Assembly: GCF_000783395.1 (NCBI RefSeq)
Contig: NZ_JSFK01000002.1
Location: 62,001 to 126,000, forward strand
Reading direction: 5' to 3'
Length of the DNA: 64,000 nt
DNA from: Pseudomonas chlororaphis
Lineage (GTDB): Bacteria; Pseudomonadota; Gammaproteobacteria; Pseudomonadales; Pseudomonadaceae
This document shows, piece by piece, positions 57,330 to 64,000 of the stretch. The notes under the pieces were generated by a model that saw only the letters and a list, made by a program, of their open reading frames with translations, was not told the origin of the DNA and searched no databases. The stretch's first letter is position 1. Every line of letters begins with the position of its first letter. Position numbers and translations under genes: made by a program.

Positions 57330-57842
57330 TTAAGCTTTTTCCCAGACCTCGAAGTTGTACGCCGGCTTATCTTCAACCGCCGGGTTTTCAACGTTGGAAA
57401 CCAGTTTCCACTCGTTCAAATCAAATTCCGGAAACCACGCATCCCCTTCCGGGCTCAGCGCCACGCGAGTCAGATACAGACGATCCGCCTGCGCCAGCCC
57501 TTGCGCGTACAACTGCGCGCCGCCAATCAGCATCAGCTCATCGACGCCCTGCGCCTTCGCCCATTCCTCGGCGCGAACCACAGCGGCTTCCAGCGACGGA
57601 TAAACCTCGGCACCTTCGAGCACCAGACCGGCCTGACGGCTGACCACGATGTTCAGGCGCCCCGGCAATGGCCGACCGAGCGAATCCCAGGTCTTGCGAC
57701 CCATGATGATCGGCTTGCCCAAGGTGGTGGCCTTGAAGTATTTGAAGTCCCCCGGCAGGTGCCAGGGCATGCTGTTGTCGACGCCGATCACGCGGTTTTC
57801 ACCGAGGGCTGCGATCAGGCTGAGGGGGAGTGATTTAGTCAT
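57330..57842 (-). CDS. folA: Dihydrofolate reductase
   Basis: 170 aa from ATG 57842. LIAALGENRVIGVDNSMPWHLPGD holds the active-site acid (Asp in LPGD), then IIMGRKTWDSLGRPLPGR, VVSR, and LMLIGGAQLYAQ for NADPH. Target of trimethoprim. Confidence 0.97.
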   Translation of the reverse strand: MTKSLPLSLIAALGENRVIGVDNSMPWHLPGDFKYFKATTLGKPIIMGRKTWDSLGRPLPGRLNIVVSRQAGLVLEGAEVYPSLEAAVVRAEEWAKAQGVDELMLIGGAQLYAQGLAQADRLYLTRVALSPEGDAWFPEFDLNEWKLVSNVENPAVEDKPAYNFEVWEKA

Positions 57843-57927
57843 GCCGGCGAGGATACCAGAGCCGCGCTTACCCCGATAAGCGCCACAGCGGTTATGCTCA
57901 GCGCTCACTTAAGCGACGGGAAGCCGC

Positions 57928-59307
57928 GTGACTGAACTGACTCCACTGCAAAACCTCTGGCTCACCGAAACCGTGCGCCTGCGCGAAGAACACGCAGGCC
58001 CATTGGATGATCTGGAAGCCAACCGACTGGCGCGCACGGCCGGCGGTGATCTAACGAGCCGCATTCAACGCCGGGCGTTATGGCTGGCCGAACGTGACGG
58101 ACTGACGGCTGCCCTCAAACACTGGCTGCAAGGCGCGCGCCTGGCACTGCTATTGATGGTGCTGCTGGCCTGCGTCACTGGCGCCGGCATGGCATTTTCT
58201 GCGCTGGGCGACGGAACACGAGCGGTAAACATTTTCTGGGCGCTGGGCACGTTGCTCGGGGTCAATCTGATCCTGCTACTGAGCTGGGCATTCGGCCTGC
58301 TGTTCGCCGGCGAACACGCTGCTGCGCTTGGCCGCCTGTGGCTGTGGCTCAGCGAAAAATTTGCCCGGGACGCCAAAGCCGCACAGTTACCCCCGGCATT
58401 ACTGGTCTTGCTGCAACGCCACAAACTCAATCGCTGGGCGATTGGCTCGCTGGTCAACGGCATGTGGCTACTGATCATGCTCAGCGCGCTGAGCATGCTG
58501 ATATTGATGATGGCCACTCGGCAATATGACTTCATCTGGGAAAGCACGCTGCTGGGCGCAGACTTCTTCGCGGCACTGACTGATGCGTTGACGGTCATTC
58601 CCCATGCGCTGGGCTGGAGTGCGCCGAGCGTGGACATGATCCGCGTGACGCTGGACACCGATTACAACCGCGTCCTGGTTCGCCAGATGTGGGCGATATG
58701 GCTGGTCGGCGCGGTGCTGATCTATGGCGTGCTCCCCCGTCTGCTGCTGATGCTGTTCTGCCGCTGGCGCTGGAAACGTGGTCGTGATCGCTTGCGTCTG
58801 GAGCTGAACCTGCCCGGCTACGCACAACTGCGCGAACGCCTGATGCCGACCAGCGAACGCCTCGGCGTCAACGACCCGGAGCCTGCGCAACTGCACCGCG
58901 TCGAAAGCAGCGTCGGCGAACTCGCCAGCGAAGGCGCATTGCTGGTCGCCATCGAACTCGATGAACAACGTCCATGGCCGCCCGCGTTACCGAAAAATAT
59001 CAGCAATGCTGGCATCCTCGACAGTCGCGAATCACGCCACAAATTGCTTGAACAACTCAGTCGCTTCCCGCCGGCTCGTCTGGCGATTGCCTGCGACCCA
59101 CGGCGCTCGCCGGATCGCGGCAGCCTCGCCTTGATCGCTGAACTGGCGCGCAGTGCGGGGGAAACCCGAGTGTGGTTGCTGCAAGCGCCGCCAGGTGAAG
59201 CACTGGATGCCGAGCGCCTCGGCGACTGGCACGTGGCGCTGCAACAGCTTGATCTGAAGTTTGCCGATTGCGCACCGTTGAACTGGCTGGAGACTGGCCA
59301 TGACTGA
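57928..59307 (+). CDS. DUF2868 membrane protein
   Basis: 459 aa, GTG start. Helices near residues 70-95, 100-130, 170-200 and 260-280, with a soluble C-terminal half (about 290-459) containing LVAIELDEQRPWPP and LLQAPPGEALDAERL. Matches DUF2868. It overlaps the DUF3482 GTPase gene by eight bases, and the two families are regular partners, so they probably form a membrane complex. Function unknown. Confidence 0.87.
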   Translation: MTELTPLQNLWLTETVRLREEHAGPLDDLEANRLARTAGGDLTSRIQRRALWLAERDGLTAALKHWLQGARLALLLMVLLACVTGAGMAFSALGDGTRAVNIFWALGTLLGVNLILLLSWAFGLLFAGEHAAALGRLWLWLSEKFARDAKAAQLPPALLVLLQRHKLNRWAIGSLVNGMWLLIMLSALSMLILMMATRQYDFIWESTLLGADFFAALTDALTVIPHALGWSAPSVDMIRVTLDTDYNRVLVRQMWAIWLVGAVLIYGVLPRLLLMLFCRWRWKRGRDRLRLELNLPGYAQLRERLMPTSERLGVNDPEPAQLHRVESSVGELASEGALLVAIELDEQRPWPPALPKNISNAGILDSRESRHKLLEQLSRFPPARLAIACDPRRSPDRGSLALIAELARSAGETRVWLLQAPPGEALDAERLGDWHVALQQLDLKFADCAPLNWLETGHD

Positions 59308-60685
59308 TGCCTTCAAAGCGCCGCTGAAACTCGCGGTGGTCGGCCACACCAACGTCGGCAAAACCTCGCTGCTGCGCACGCTGACACGCGATGTCGGTTT
59401 CGGCGAAGTCTCGCATCGCCCGAGCACTACGCGGCATGTCGAAGGCGCACGTTTATCGGTGGACGGCGAACCGTTGCTCGACCTCTACGATACGCCGGGG
59501 CTGGAAGACGCCATTGCCCTGCTGGATTTTCTCGAACGCCTGGAACGTCCCGGCGAACGCCTTGATGGCCCGGCGCGACTGGCGCGGTTTCTCGACGGCA
59601 GCGAGGCGCGTCAGCGCTTTGAGCAGGAGGCCAAAGTGCTGCGGCAACTGCTCGCTTCCGATGCTGGTTTGTATGTGATCGATGCGCGCGAACCGGTATT
59701 GGCCAAGTACCGCGACGAACTGGAAGTGCTCGCCAGTTGCGGCAAACCGCTGCTGCCGGTGCTGAATTTCGTCAGCAGCGCCAACCATCGCGAACCGGAC
59801 TGGCGAGAAGCGCTGGCACGACTTGGATTACATGCGCTGGTGCGTTTCGACAGCGTGGCGCCGCCCGAGGATGGCGAGCGGCGGCTGTATGAAAGTCTCG
59901 CGTTGCTGCTGGAAAATGCTCGGCCACAATTGGAGCGACTGATTGCCGATCAACAGGCTCAGCGCCTGGCGCGGCAGCAAAGTGCGGCGCGGTTGATTGC
60001 TGAATTGTTGATCGACTGCGCCGCGTGTCGGCGCAGTGTGGTCAGCGAGGCGGCGCAGGAACAGCAAGCCATCAGCGAATTGCGCAAAGCCGTGCGCCAG
60101 CGCGAACAGAAATGCGTCGAGGCATTGCTCAAGCTGTATGCATTCCGACCGCAAGATGCGGCGGCAAGTGATTTGCCGCTGCTGGATGGGCGCTGGGGCG
60201 ATGACTTGTTCAACCCTGAGACCTTGAAGCAGCTCGGCGTACGGGTTGGCGGCGGGATTGCTGCAGGTGCGGCGGCAGGGGCTGGTGTGGATTTGCTGGT
60301 TGGCGGGATTACCCTTGGTGCGGCGGCGCTGGCGGGGGCGATTGCCGGTGGCGCGCTGCAAACGGCGCGCAGTTATGGCAGTCGGTTGCTAGGCAAGATC
60401 AAGGGACAGCGCGAGCTGACGGTGGATGACGGAGTGTTGCGGCTGTTGGCGTTGCGGCAGCGGCAGTTGGTGTTGGCGCTGGATCAGCGTGGGCATGCGG
60501 CGATGGATGCGGTTCAGGTGGCCACGCCACAGGACAAAACCTGGCGTGAGGGCAAGTTGCCGGAAGCGCTGAACAAGGCGCGGGCGCATCCGCAGTGGTC
60601 ATCGCTGAATCCGCAGGCGAAGTTGAATCAGGGGGAAAGGCAGGAGCAGATTGAGGCGTTGGTTGCTCGGGTGCTTGAGCTTTAG
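59300..60685 (+). CDS. DUF3482 GTPase
   Basis: 461 aa. G1 VVGHTNVGKTSLL (about 13-25), G3 LYDTPGLED, and a G4-like site that is not a clear NKxD (PVLNFVSSANH). A middle helical region follows, then a Gly/Ala-rich stretch (GGIAAGAAAGAGVDLLVGG, ALAGAIAGGAL; about 315-355) that looks membrane-inserting. The membrane partner is encoded just upstream. Resembles dynamin-like or YcjX-like membrane GTPases only in outline. Confidence 0.87.
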   Translation: MTDAFKAPLKLAVVGHTNVGKTSLLRTLTRDVGFGEVSHRPSTTRHVEGARLSVDGEPLLDLYDTPGLEDAIALLDFLERLERPGERLDGPARLARFLDGSEARQRFEQEAKVLRQLLASDAGLYVIDAREPVLAKYRDELEVLASCGKPLLPVLNFVSSANHREPDWREALARLGLHALVRFDSVAPPEDGERRLYESLALLLENARPQLERLIADQQAQRLARQQSAARLIAELLIDCAACRRSVVSEAAQEQQAISELRKAVRQREQKCVEALLKLYAFRPQDAAASDLPLLDGRWGDDLFNPETLKQLGVRVGGGIAAGAAAGAGVDLLVGGITLGAAALAGAIAGGALQTARSYGSRLLGKIKGQRELTVDDGVLRLLALRQRQLVLALDQRGHAAMDAVQVATPQDKTWREGKLPEALNKARAHPQWSSLNPQAKLNQGERQEQIEALVARVLEL

Positions 60686-60694
60686 ATCGCTACC

Positions 60695-60851
60695 CCCCTC
60701 ACCCCAGCCCTCTCCCCCAAGGGGTAGAGGGGGAAGGGAGCAGATCTCCAGGCTTTTCAAACCTGAGTTCGACTGGATATTTCAGGTCGGCGTATGACAG
60801 AAGATCACTCGGTCGGCCCCCTCTCCCTCCGGGAGAGGGCTGGGGTGAGGG
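60695..60851. repeat. MITE-like palindromic repeat, family E (copy 2)
   Basis: Ends CCCCTCACCCCAGCCCTCTC and GAGAGGGCTGGGGTGAGGG, with the nested ACCTGA (60761) and TCAGGT (60782). It is slightly longer than copy 1 at 19923 because of an extra AGGGGGAAGG part. Lies between convergent DUF3482 and HD-domain genes. Confidence 0.9.
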
Positions 60852-60857
60852 TTGCAA

Positions 60858-61418
60858 TCACCCGGCCGACAACAAAACTTCAGCCTTACGCTTGAGCACC
60901 GCCAGATCAATCACCGGCACCGCCCTCTCCTTGGCCAACTCATCCCACTGCCGCATCCGCAGGCTGACCGCACACAACGGATCCCGCTCAAACACGTCCG
61001 CTTCAGCCTCGGTCATCACCCCGCCCTGATATTCCAGCGTCCGCCGGCTCGCCTCACTCAACCGATCAAAATACCCCGGCTCACGCAACGTCAGATACCG
61101 CTTGGCCTGCACGTGATACTCCACCAGCCGTGCCATCCGCTCGCTGAAACCGGCCTCACGCAAATAATCCGCACCCAAACGCTCATGACTGACCACGCCA
61201 TAACCGCCCATGTTCTCCGCGCCCTCGGCACACAGATGACCGATGTCATGAAAGAACGCCGCCAACACCACTTCATCATCGAAGCCCTCAGCCATCGCCA
61301 GTTCGGCCGCCTGAGACATGTGTTCGATCTGCGACACCGGTTCGCCGATGTAATCGCTGGTGCCGAAGCGCTCATACAGCGCGAATACCTTGGCGACGGT
61401 TTGCTCGTGACCTGTCAT
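60858..61418 (-). CDS. PhnZ-like HD-domain mixed-valent diiron oxygenase (phosphonate degradation)
   Basis: 186 aa. HD-fold ligands H33, H57-D58 (FFHDIGH), H78, H102 and D159, with the PhnZ substrate residues Y23, E26, H61 and K106 also in place. PhnZ cleaves the C-P bond of 1-hydroxy-2-aminoethylphosphonate to glycine and phosphate using O2. It starts inside the stop of the FAD oxidoreductase gene (ATGA). No PhnY-type hydroxylase is in the window. Confidence 0.83.
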   Translation of the reverse strand: MTGHEQTVAKVFALYERFGTSDYIGEPVSQIEHMSQAAELAMAEGFDDEVVLAAFFHDIGHLCAEGAENMGGYGVVSHERLGADYLREAGFSERMARLVEYHVQAKRYLTLREPGYFDRLSEASRRTLEYQGGVMTEAEADVFERDPLCAVSLRMRQWDELAKERAVPVIDLAVLKRKAEVLLSAG

Positions 61419-62551
61419 CAAATTTCCTCCAACAACTGTGCAACGTTGCGTTCGGCCATGGCCGGGCCGACGCTCATGCCGACGCCGGTGTGCATCAGCG
61501 CCACACTCAATCCCGCTACCGGGCGCAGCAACGAAAACGGCCCCGGCCCCCGAGAACCATAGACGCCCTGCCAGCGCTCGACCACTTGCACCTTGCAGCC
61601 CAGCGTCTGCTCGGCCAGTTCAAGCATCCAGTTATCCACTTGCTCGGCGTTGAACGGTGAAGGGTCGCTGCCGTAATGGTGCGAGTCGCCGATGATCAGC
61701 TCGCCGTACGGCGTCGGGCTGATCAGCAGGTGAATGCCGTTGTCGTGCAGGTGCGGTTGTTCACGCAGGATCTGCGCCTGCACCGCCGCTGCTTCCGGCA
61801 GATCGGTGAAAGCGCCGTAGTGCACGCAACTCAAACCGGTGAGCAAGGCGTGTTGCAGATTCAGATCGACCTGCGGTTTGGCGCGGAGCATTTGCAGACG
61901 GCAGATTTGCGGATTGAGCGCGGCAATCGGCTCGGCGAGGAGAGTCTGATAATCGTGACCGGAGCAAACAATGATCTGCTTGGCGGTAAAACTGCCGGCG
62001 GTGCTGTGCAGGTGTCCGGGTTCGACGTCGCGTACCAGCGTGGAGAAGTGGAACTCGACACCGAGGTCGCGGCGCAGGTAGTCGATCAGCGCCGGGATTG
62101 CTTCACGCGAGTAAAGCTGTTGATCGTCGATGCCATGGAGAGCTGCGCGGTGGTGGCTGAACTGGCCGTGATACAGATCGCGCAAGGCCGCGCCGCGCAG
62201 CAACTGGATGTTGTAACCGTGCTCCACGGCGCGACCGTTGCAGAACACTTCCAGCAAGTGTTCTTCAACTTCAGTGCGAGCGAACAGGTACGAGCCGTTA
62301 CGCTTGATCTGCAAGCCCGCGAGCTGCGCCCAGTCGCCCCATATCTCGCGGCTGGCCTTGGCCAGTTCGAGCATTGGGCCGGGTGGTTGGCCAGTGACCA
62401 GCGCCTGGCCGAAGTTGCGCACCGAAGCGCCGAGGGGCGTGGAAGTGCGTTCGAAGACGGCGACTTTGAGACCGCGTTTGGCGGCGGCGTAGGCGTGGGA
62501 CAGGCCGAGGATGCCGGCGCCGACGATGAGCAGGTCTTTGTGTTGTGTCAT
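61418..62551 (-). CDS. FAD-dependent oxidoreductase of phosphonate clusters (TIGR03364 type)
   Basis: 377 aa, DAO/GlyOx-type fold. LLIVGAGILGLSHAYAAAKRG is the FAD motif (quoted in part), and the C-terminal GVYGSRGPGPFSLLRP and MHTGVGMSVGPAMAE close the FAD site. This branch is regularly found with 2-aminoethylphosphonate transporters and is thought to oxidise an aminophosphonate amine. Coupled to the HD oxygenase. Exact substrate not proven. Confidence 0.82.
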   Translation of the reverse strand: MTQHKDLLIVGAGILGLSHAYAAAKRGLKVAVFERTSTPLGASVRNFGQALVTGQPPGPMLELAKASREIWGDWAQLAGLQIKRNGSYLFARTEVEEHLLEVFCNGRAVEHGYNIQLLRGAALRDLYHGQFSHHRAALHGIDDQQLYSREAIPALIDYLRRDLGVEFHFSTLVRDVEPGHLHSTAGSFTAKQIIVCSGHDYQTLLAEPIAALNPQICRLQMLRAKPQVDLNLQHALLTGLSCVHYGAFTDLPEAAAVQAQILREQPHLHDNGIHLLISPTPYGELIIGDSHHYGSDPSPFNAEQVDNWMLELAEQTLGCKVQVVERWQGVYGSRGPGPFSLLRPVAGLSVALMHTGVGMSVGPAMAERNVAQLLEEI

Positions 62552-62578
62552 TTAGAGGTGCTCTGAATGAAGGATAGC

Positions 62579-62670
62579 CATCGCTGGCAAGCCAGCTCCC
62601 ACAGGGTTTTATGGTGAACACTGATGGCGGGAACACCTTGAAACCTGTGGGAGCTGGCTTGCCAGCGATG
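62579..62670. repeat. REPIN, family B
   Basis: Arms CATCGCTGGCAAGCCAGCTC and its inverse (62579 and ending 62670), with an inner weak GTGAACA/GGAACAC pair. It separates the FAD oxidoreductase from the binding-protein gene. Confidence 0.92.
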
Positions 62671-62694
62671 AGGCCCTGTCAGTCGATAAAGATC

Positions 62695-63720
62695 TTACTT
62701 GGCAGCGACTTTCTCGGACTTGCCGTCATAGCGCTTGCGCCACTCGGTCAGGATCTCGTCACGATTCTTCGAGGCCCAGGCAAAATCGTTCTTGATCAAC
62801 CGCTGCTCGTAATCCGCCGGCAATTCCGTCTGCGGCTTGGCGATCCCCGGCTGTGCAAGGACAGCGAAGTTCTCTTTGTACAGGTCCATCGCCTCGGCAC
62901 TCGCCGAGAAGTCAGCGAGTTTCTTCGCTGCCTCTTCATGCGGCGTGCCTTTGATCACGGCGGTCGCTTCGATCTCCCAGCCCAGACCTTCCTTCGGCAG
63001 AATGATGTCCAGCGGCGCGCCCTGACGCTTCAGCTGTACCGCCGGGTATTCAAAGGAAATACCGATCGGGAATTCCCCAGCCGCCGCCAGTTTGCAAGGC
63101 TTGGAACCGGAGTGAACGTACTGTCCAATGTTCTGGTGCAAGCCATCCATGTACGCCCAGCCCTGCTTCTCGCCAAAGGTTTGCAGCCAGGCGCTGACGT
63201 CGAGGAAACCGGTGCCGGACGAGGCCGGGTTAGGCATGACGATCTTGCCCTTGTACTCAGGCTTGGTCAGATCCTGCCAACTCACGGGTTTGGTCAGGCC
63301 CTGCTTTTCGGCCTCGACAGTGTTGAAGCAAATGGTCGCGGCCCAAACGTCCATGCCGACCCAAGCGGGCGGGTTGGCGGCGTCGCGGTAGTTCGCGCCG
63401 ATCTTGCCGAGATCCTTCGGCGCGTAGCTTTGCAGCATGCCTTGCTGGTCGAGGATCGCCAGGCTCGAAGCAGCCAGGCCCCACACCGCGTCAGCCTGCG
63501 GACGGGCCTTTTCGGCGAGCAGTTTGGCGGTGATGATCCCGGTGGAATCGCGCACCCATTTGATCTCGACGTCCGGGTTGGCCTTTTCGAACGCTTCTTT
63601 ATAGGACTTCAGTTGTTCGGCTTCGAGGGCGGTGTACACCGTCAACTCGGTTTTTGCCGCGAAGGCATTCAGGCTGAAAGTAGCGAGCACAGCAGCGGCC
63701 AGGGCCATAGGCTTGAACAT
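62695..63720 (-). CDS. ABC transporter substrate-binding protein, 2-aminoethylphosphonate type
   Basis: 341 aa with signal peptide ending NAFAAKTEL. Type II periplasmic binding fold (ELTVYTALEAEQLKSYKEAF, VMPNPASSGTGFLDVSAWL). Closely resembles the putative 2-aminoethylphosphonate binding proteins (iron/spermidine-like subfamily). Follows the permease gene by 36 bases, which fits an operon running permease, binding protein, FAD enzyme, HD enzyme. Confidence 0.83.
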   Translation of the reverse strand: MFKPMALAAAVLATFSLNAFAAKTELTVYTALEAEQLKSYKEAFEKANPDVEIKWVRDSTGIITAKLLAEKARPQADAVWGLAASSLAILDQQGMLQSYAPKDLGKIGANYRDAANPPAWVGMDVWAATICFNTVEAEKQGLTKPVSWQDLTKPEYKGKIVMPNPASSGTGFLDVSAWLQTFGEKQGWAYMDGLHQNIGQYVHSGSKPCKLAAAGEFPIGISFEYPAVQLKRQGAPLDIILPKEGLGWEIEATAVIKGTPHEEAAKKLADFSASAEAMDLYKENFAVLAQPGIAKPQTELPADYEQRLIKNDFAWASKNRDEILTEWRKRYDGKSEKVAAK

Positions 63721-63756
63721 GATCGTTTTCCTGTAGTGAGTTGAACGGGGTTGGAA

Positions 63757-64000
63757 TCAGTGACCGGGCGCGGTTTGCCGCCAGGCTTGAGAACGGCGCA
63801 GCAAGCCGCGCGAAGCCCACGCCAGCAGCAAGGACACGCCCGCCGAAGTGAACAGAATCAGGGTCGACATCGCCGCCGCGCCGCCGACGTTGCCGGCGTC
63901 ATCCATGTTCAGCACCGCGACTGCCGCGAGGATGGTGTCGGGGCTGTAGAGGAAGATCGCCGCCGACACCGTGGTCATCGCCGAGACGAACAGGTAGCGC
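63757..64000 (-). CDS. ABC transporter permease, 2-aminoethylphosphonate type (5' end beyond window)
   Basis: Only the last 80 or so residues are in the window. RYLFVSAMTTVSAAIFLYSP, then a helix ALSTLILFTSAGVSLLLAWA-like (here AAMSTLILFTSAGVSLLLAW) and a basic tail. This is the C-terminal part of a binding-protein-dependent permease, placed just upstream of its binding protein. Confidence 0.8.
   Translation of the reverse strand, partial: RYLFVSAMTTVSAAIFLYSPDTILAAVAVLNMDDAGNVGGAAAMSTLILFTSAGVSLLLAWASRGLLRRSQAWRQTAPGH

Overview
This looks like the chromosome of a fluorescens-group Pseudomonas. GC content is high (about 60% by eye). Gene order follows the conserved Pseudomonas backbone: pilGHIJ-chpA, gshB-tonB-yqgE-ruvX-pyrRBC, pilT-yggS-proC-yggT-metXW-rdgB-hemW, trmB-thiGS, mtgA, rpoH-ftsXEY, M16 proteases-rsmD, coaD-fdx-mutM, ilvD and folA. 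Many extragenic palindromes (REP/REPIN elements) of the kinds typical for this group lie between genes. Both window edges cut genes: chpA on the left and an ABC permease on the right.

Layout. 1-8.7 kb (minus): Chp chemosensory system for type IV pili (pilG, pilH, pilI, pilJ, chpA), with no pilK between pilJ and chpA. 8.9-14.9 kb (plus): glutathione synthetase, a TonB protein, YqgE, RuvX, and pyrR-pyrB-pyrC, where PyrC has lost its zinc-binding HxH. 15-17.4 kb: TM2 protein, secreted NlpC/P60 peptidase, and pilT without pilU. 17.5-24.5 kb (plus): PLP homeostasis, proline, methionine, dITP-clearing and HemW genes. 24.6-32 kb: trmB/thiGS, DUF423, mtgA, rpoH-ftsXEY. 32.4-37.7 kb: M16 protease pair, rsmD, YheT-type hydrolase, AraC regulator. 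37.8-43.2 kb: sulfurtransferase, and a TetR gene divergent from an aldehyde dehydrogenase, a Tat lipoprotein and a GMC oxidoreductase. 43.3-48.5 kb: coaD, ferredoxin, mutM, HDOD, PfpI, RlmI.

48.5-52.2 kb is the accessory island and the most interesting part. It sits in AT-rich DNA between rlmI and ilvD. A good promoter and Shine-Dalgarno site precede a 23-codon peptide gene (48790-48861), which is too short for routine gene callers. A 10-bp hairpin with a T run follows, then three translationally coupled genes: a SagB-type FMN dehydrogenase, an AurF-like non-heme diiron oxygenase with all seven metal ligands, and a Bcr/CflA-type MFS exporter. This is the layout of a minimal ribosomal-peptide (RiPP-like) natural-product pathway. 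The peptide has no Cys or Thr and no cyclodehydratase is present, so it is not an ordinary thiazole/oxazole system. I cannot name the product.

52.4-64 kb: ilvD, a periplasmic phosphorylcholine-phosphatase-like HAD protein, a cystine transporter, folA, a coupled DUF2868 membrane protein and DUF3482 GTPase, and on the minus strand a phosphonate-uptake/oxidation cluster (ABC permease, binding protein, FAD oxidoreductase, PhnZ-like HD oxygenase). Five interspersed repeat families are annotated. No tRNA, rRNA, CRISPR array, insertion sequence or phage gene was recognised.
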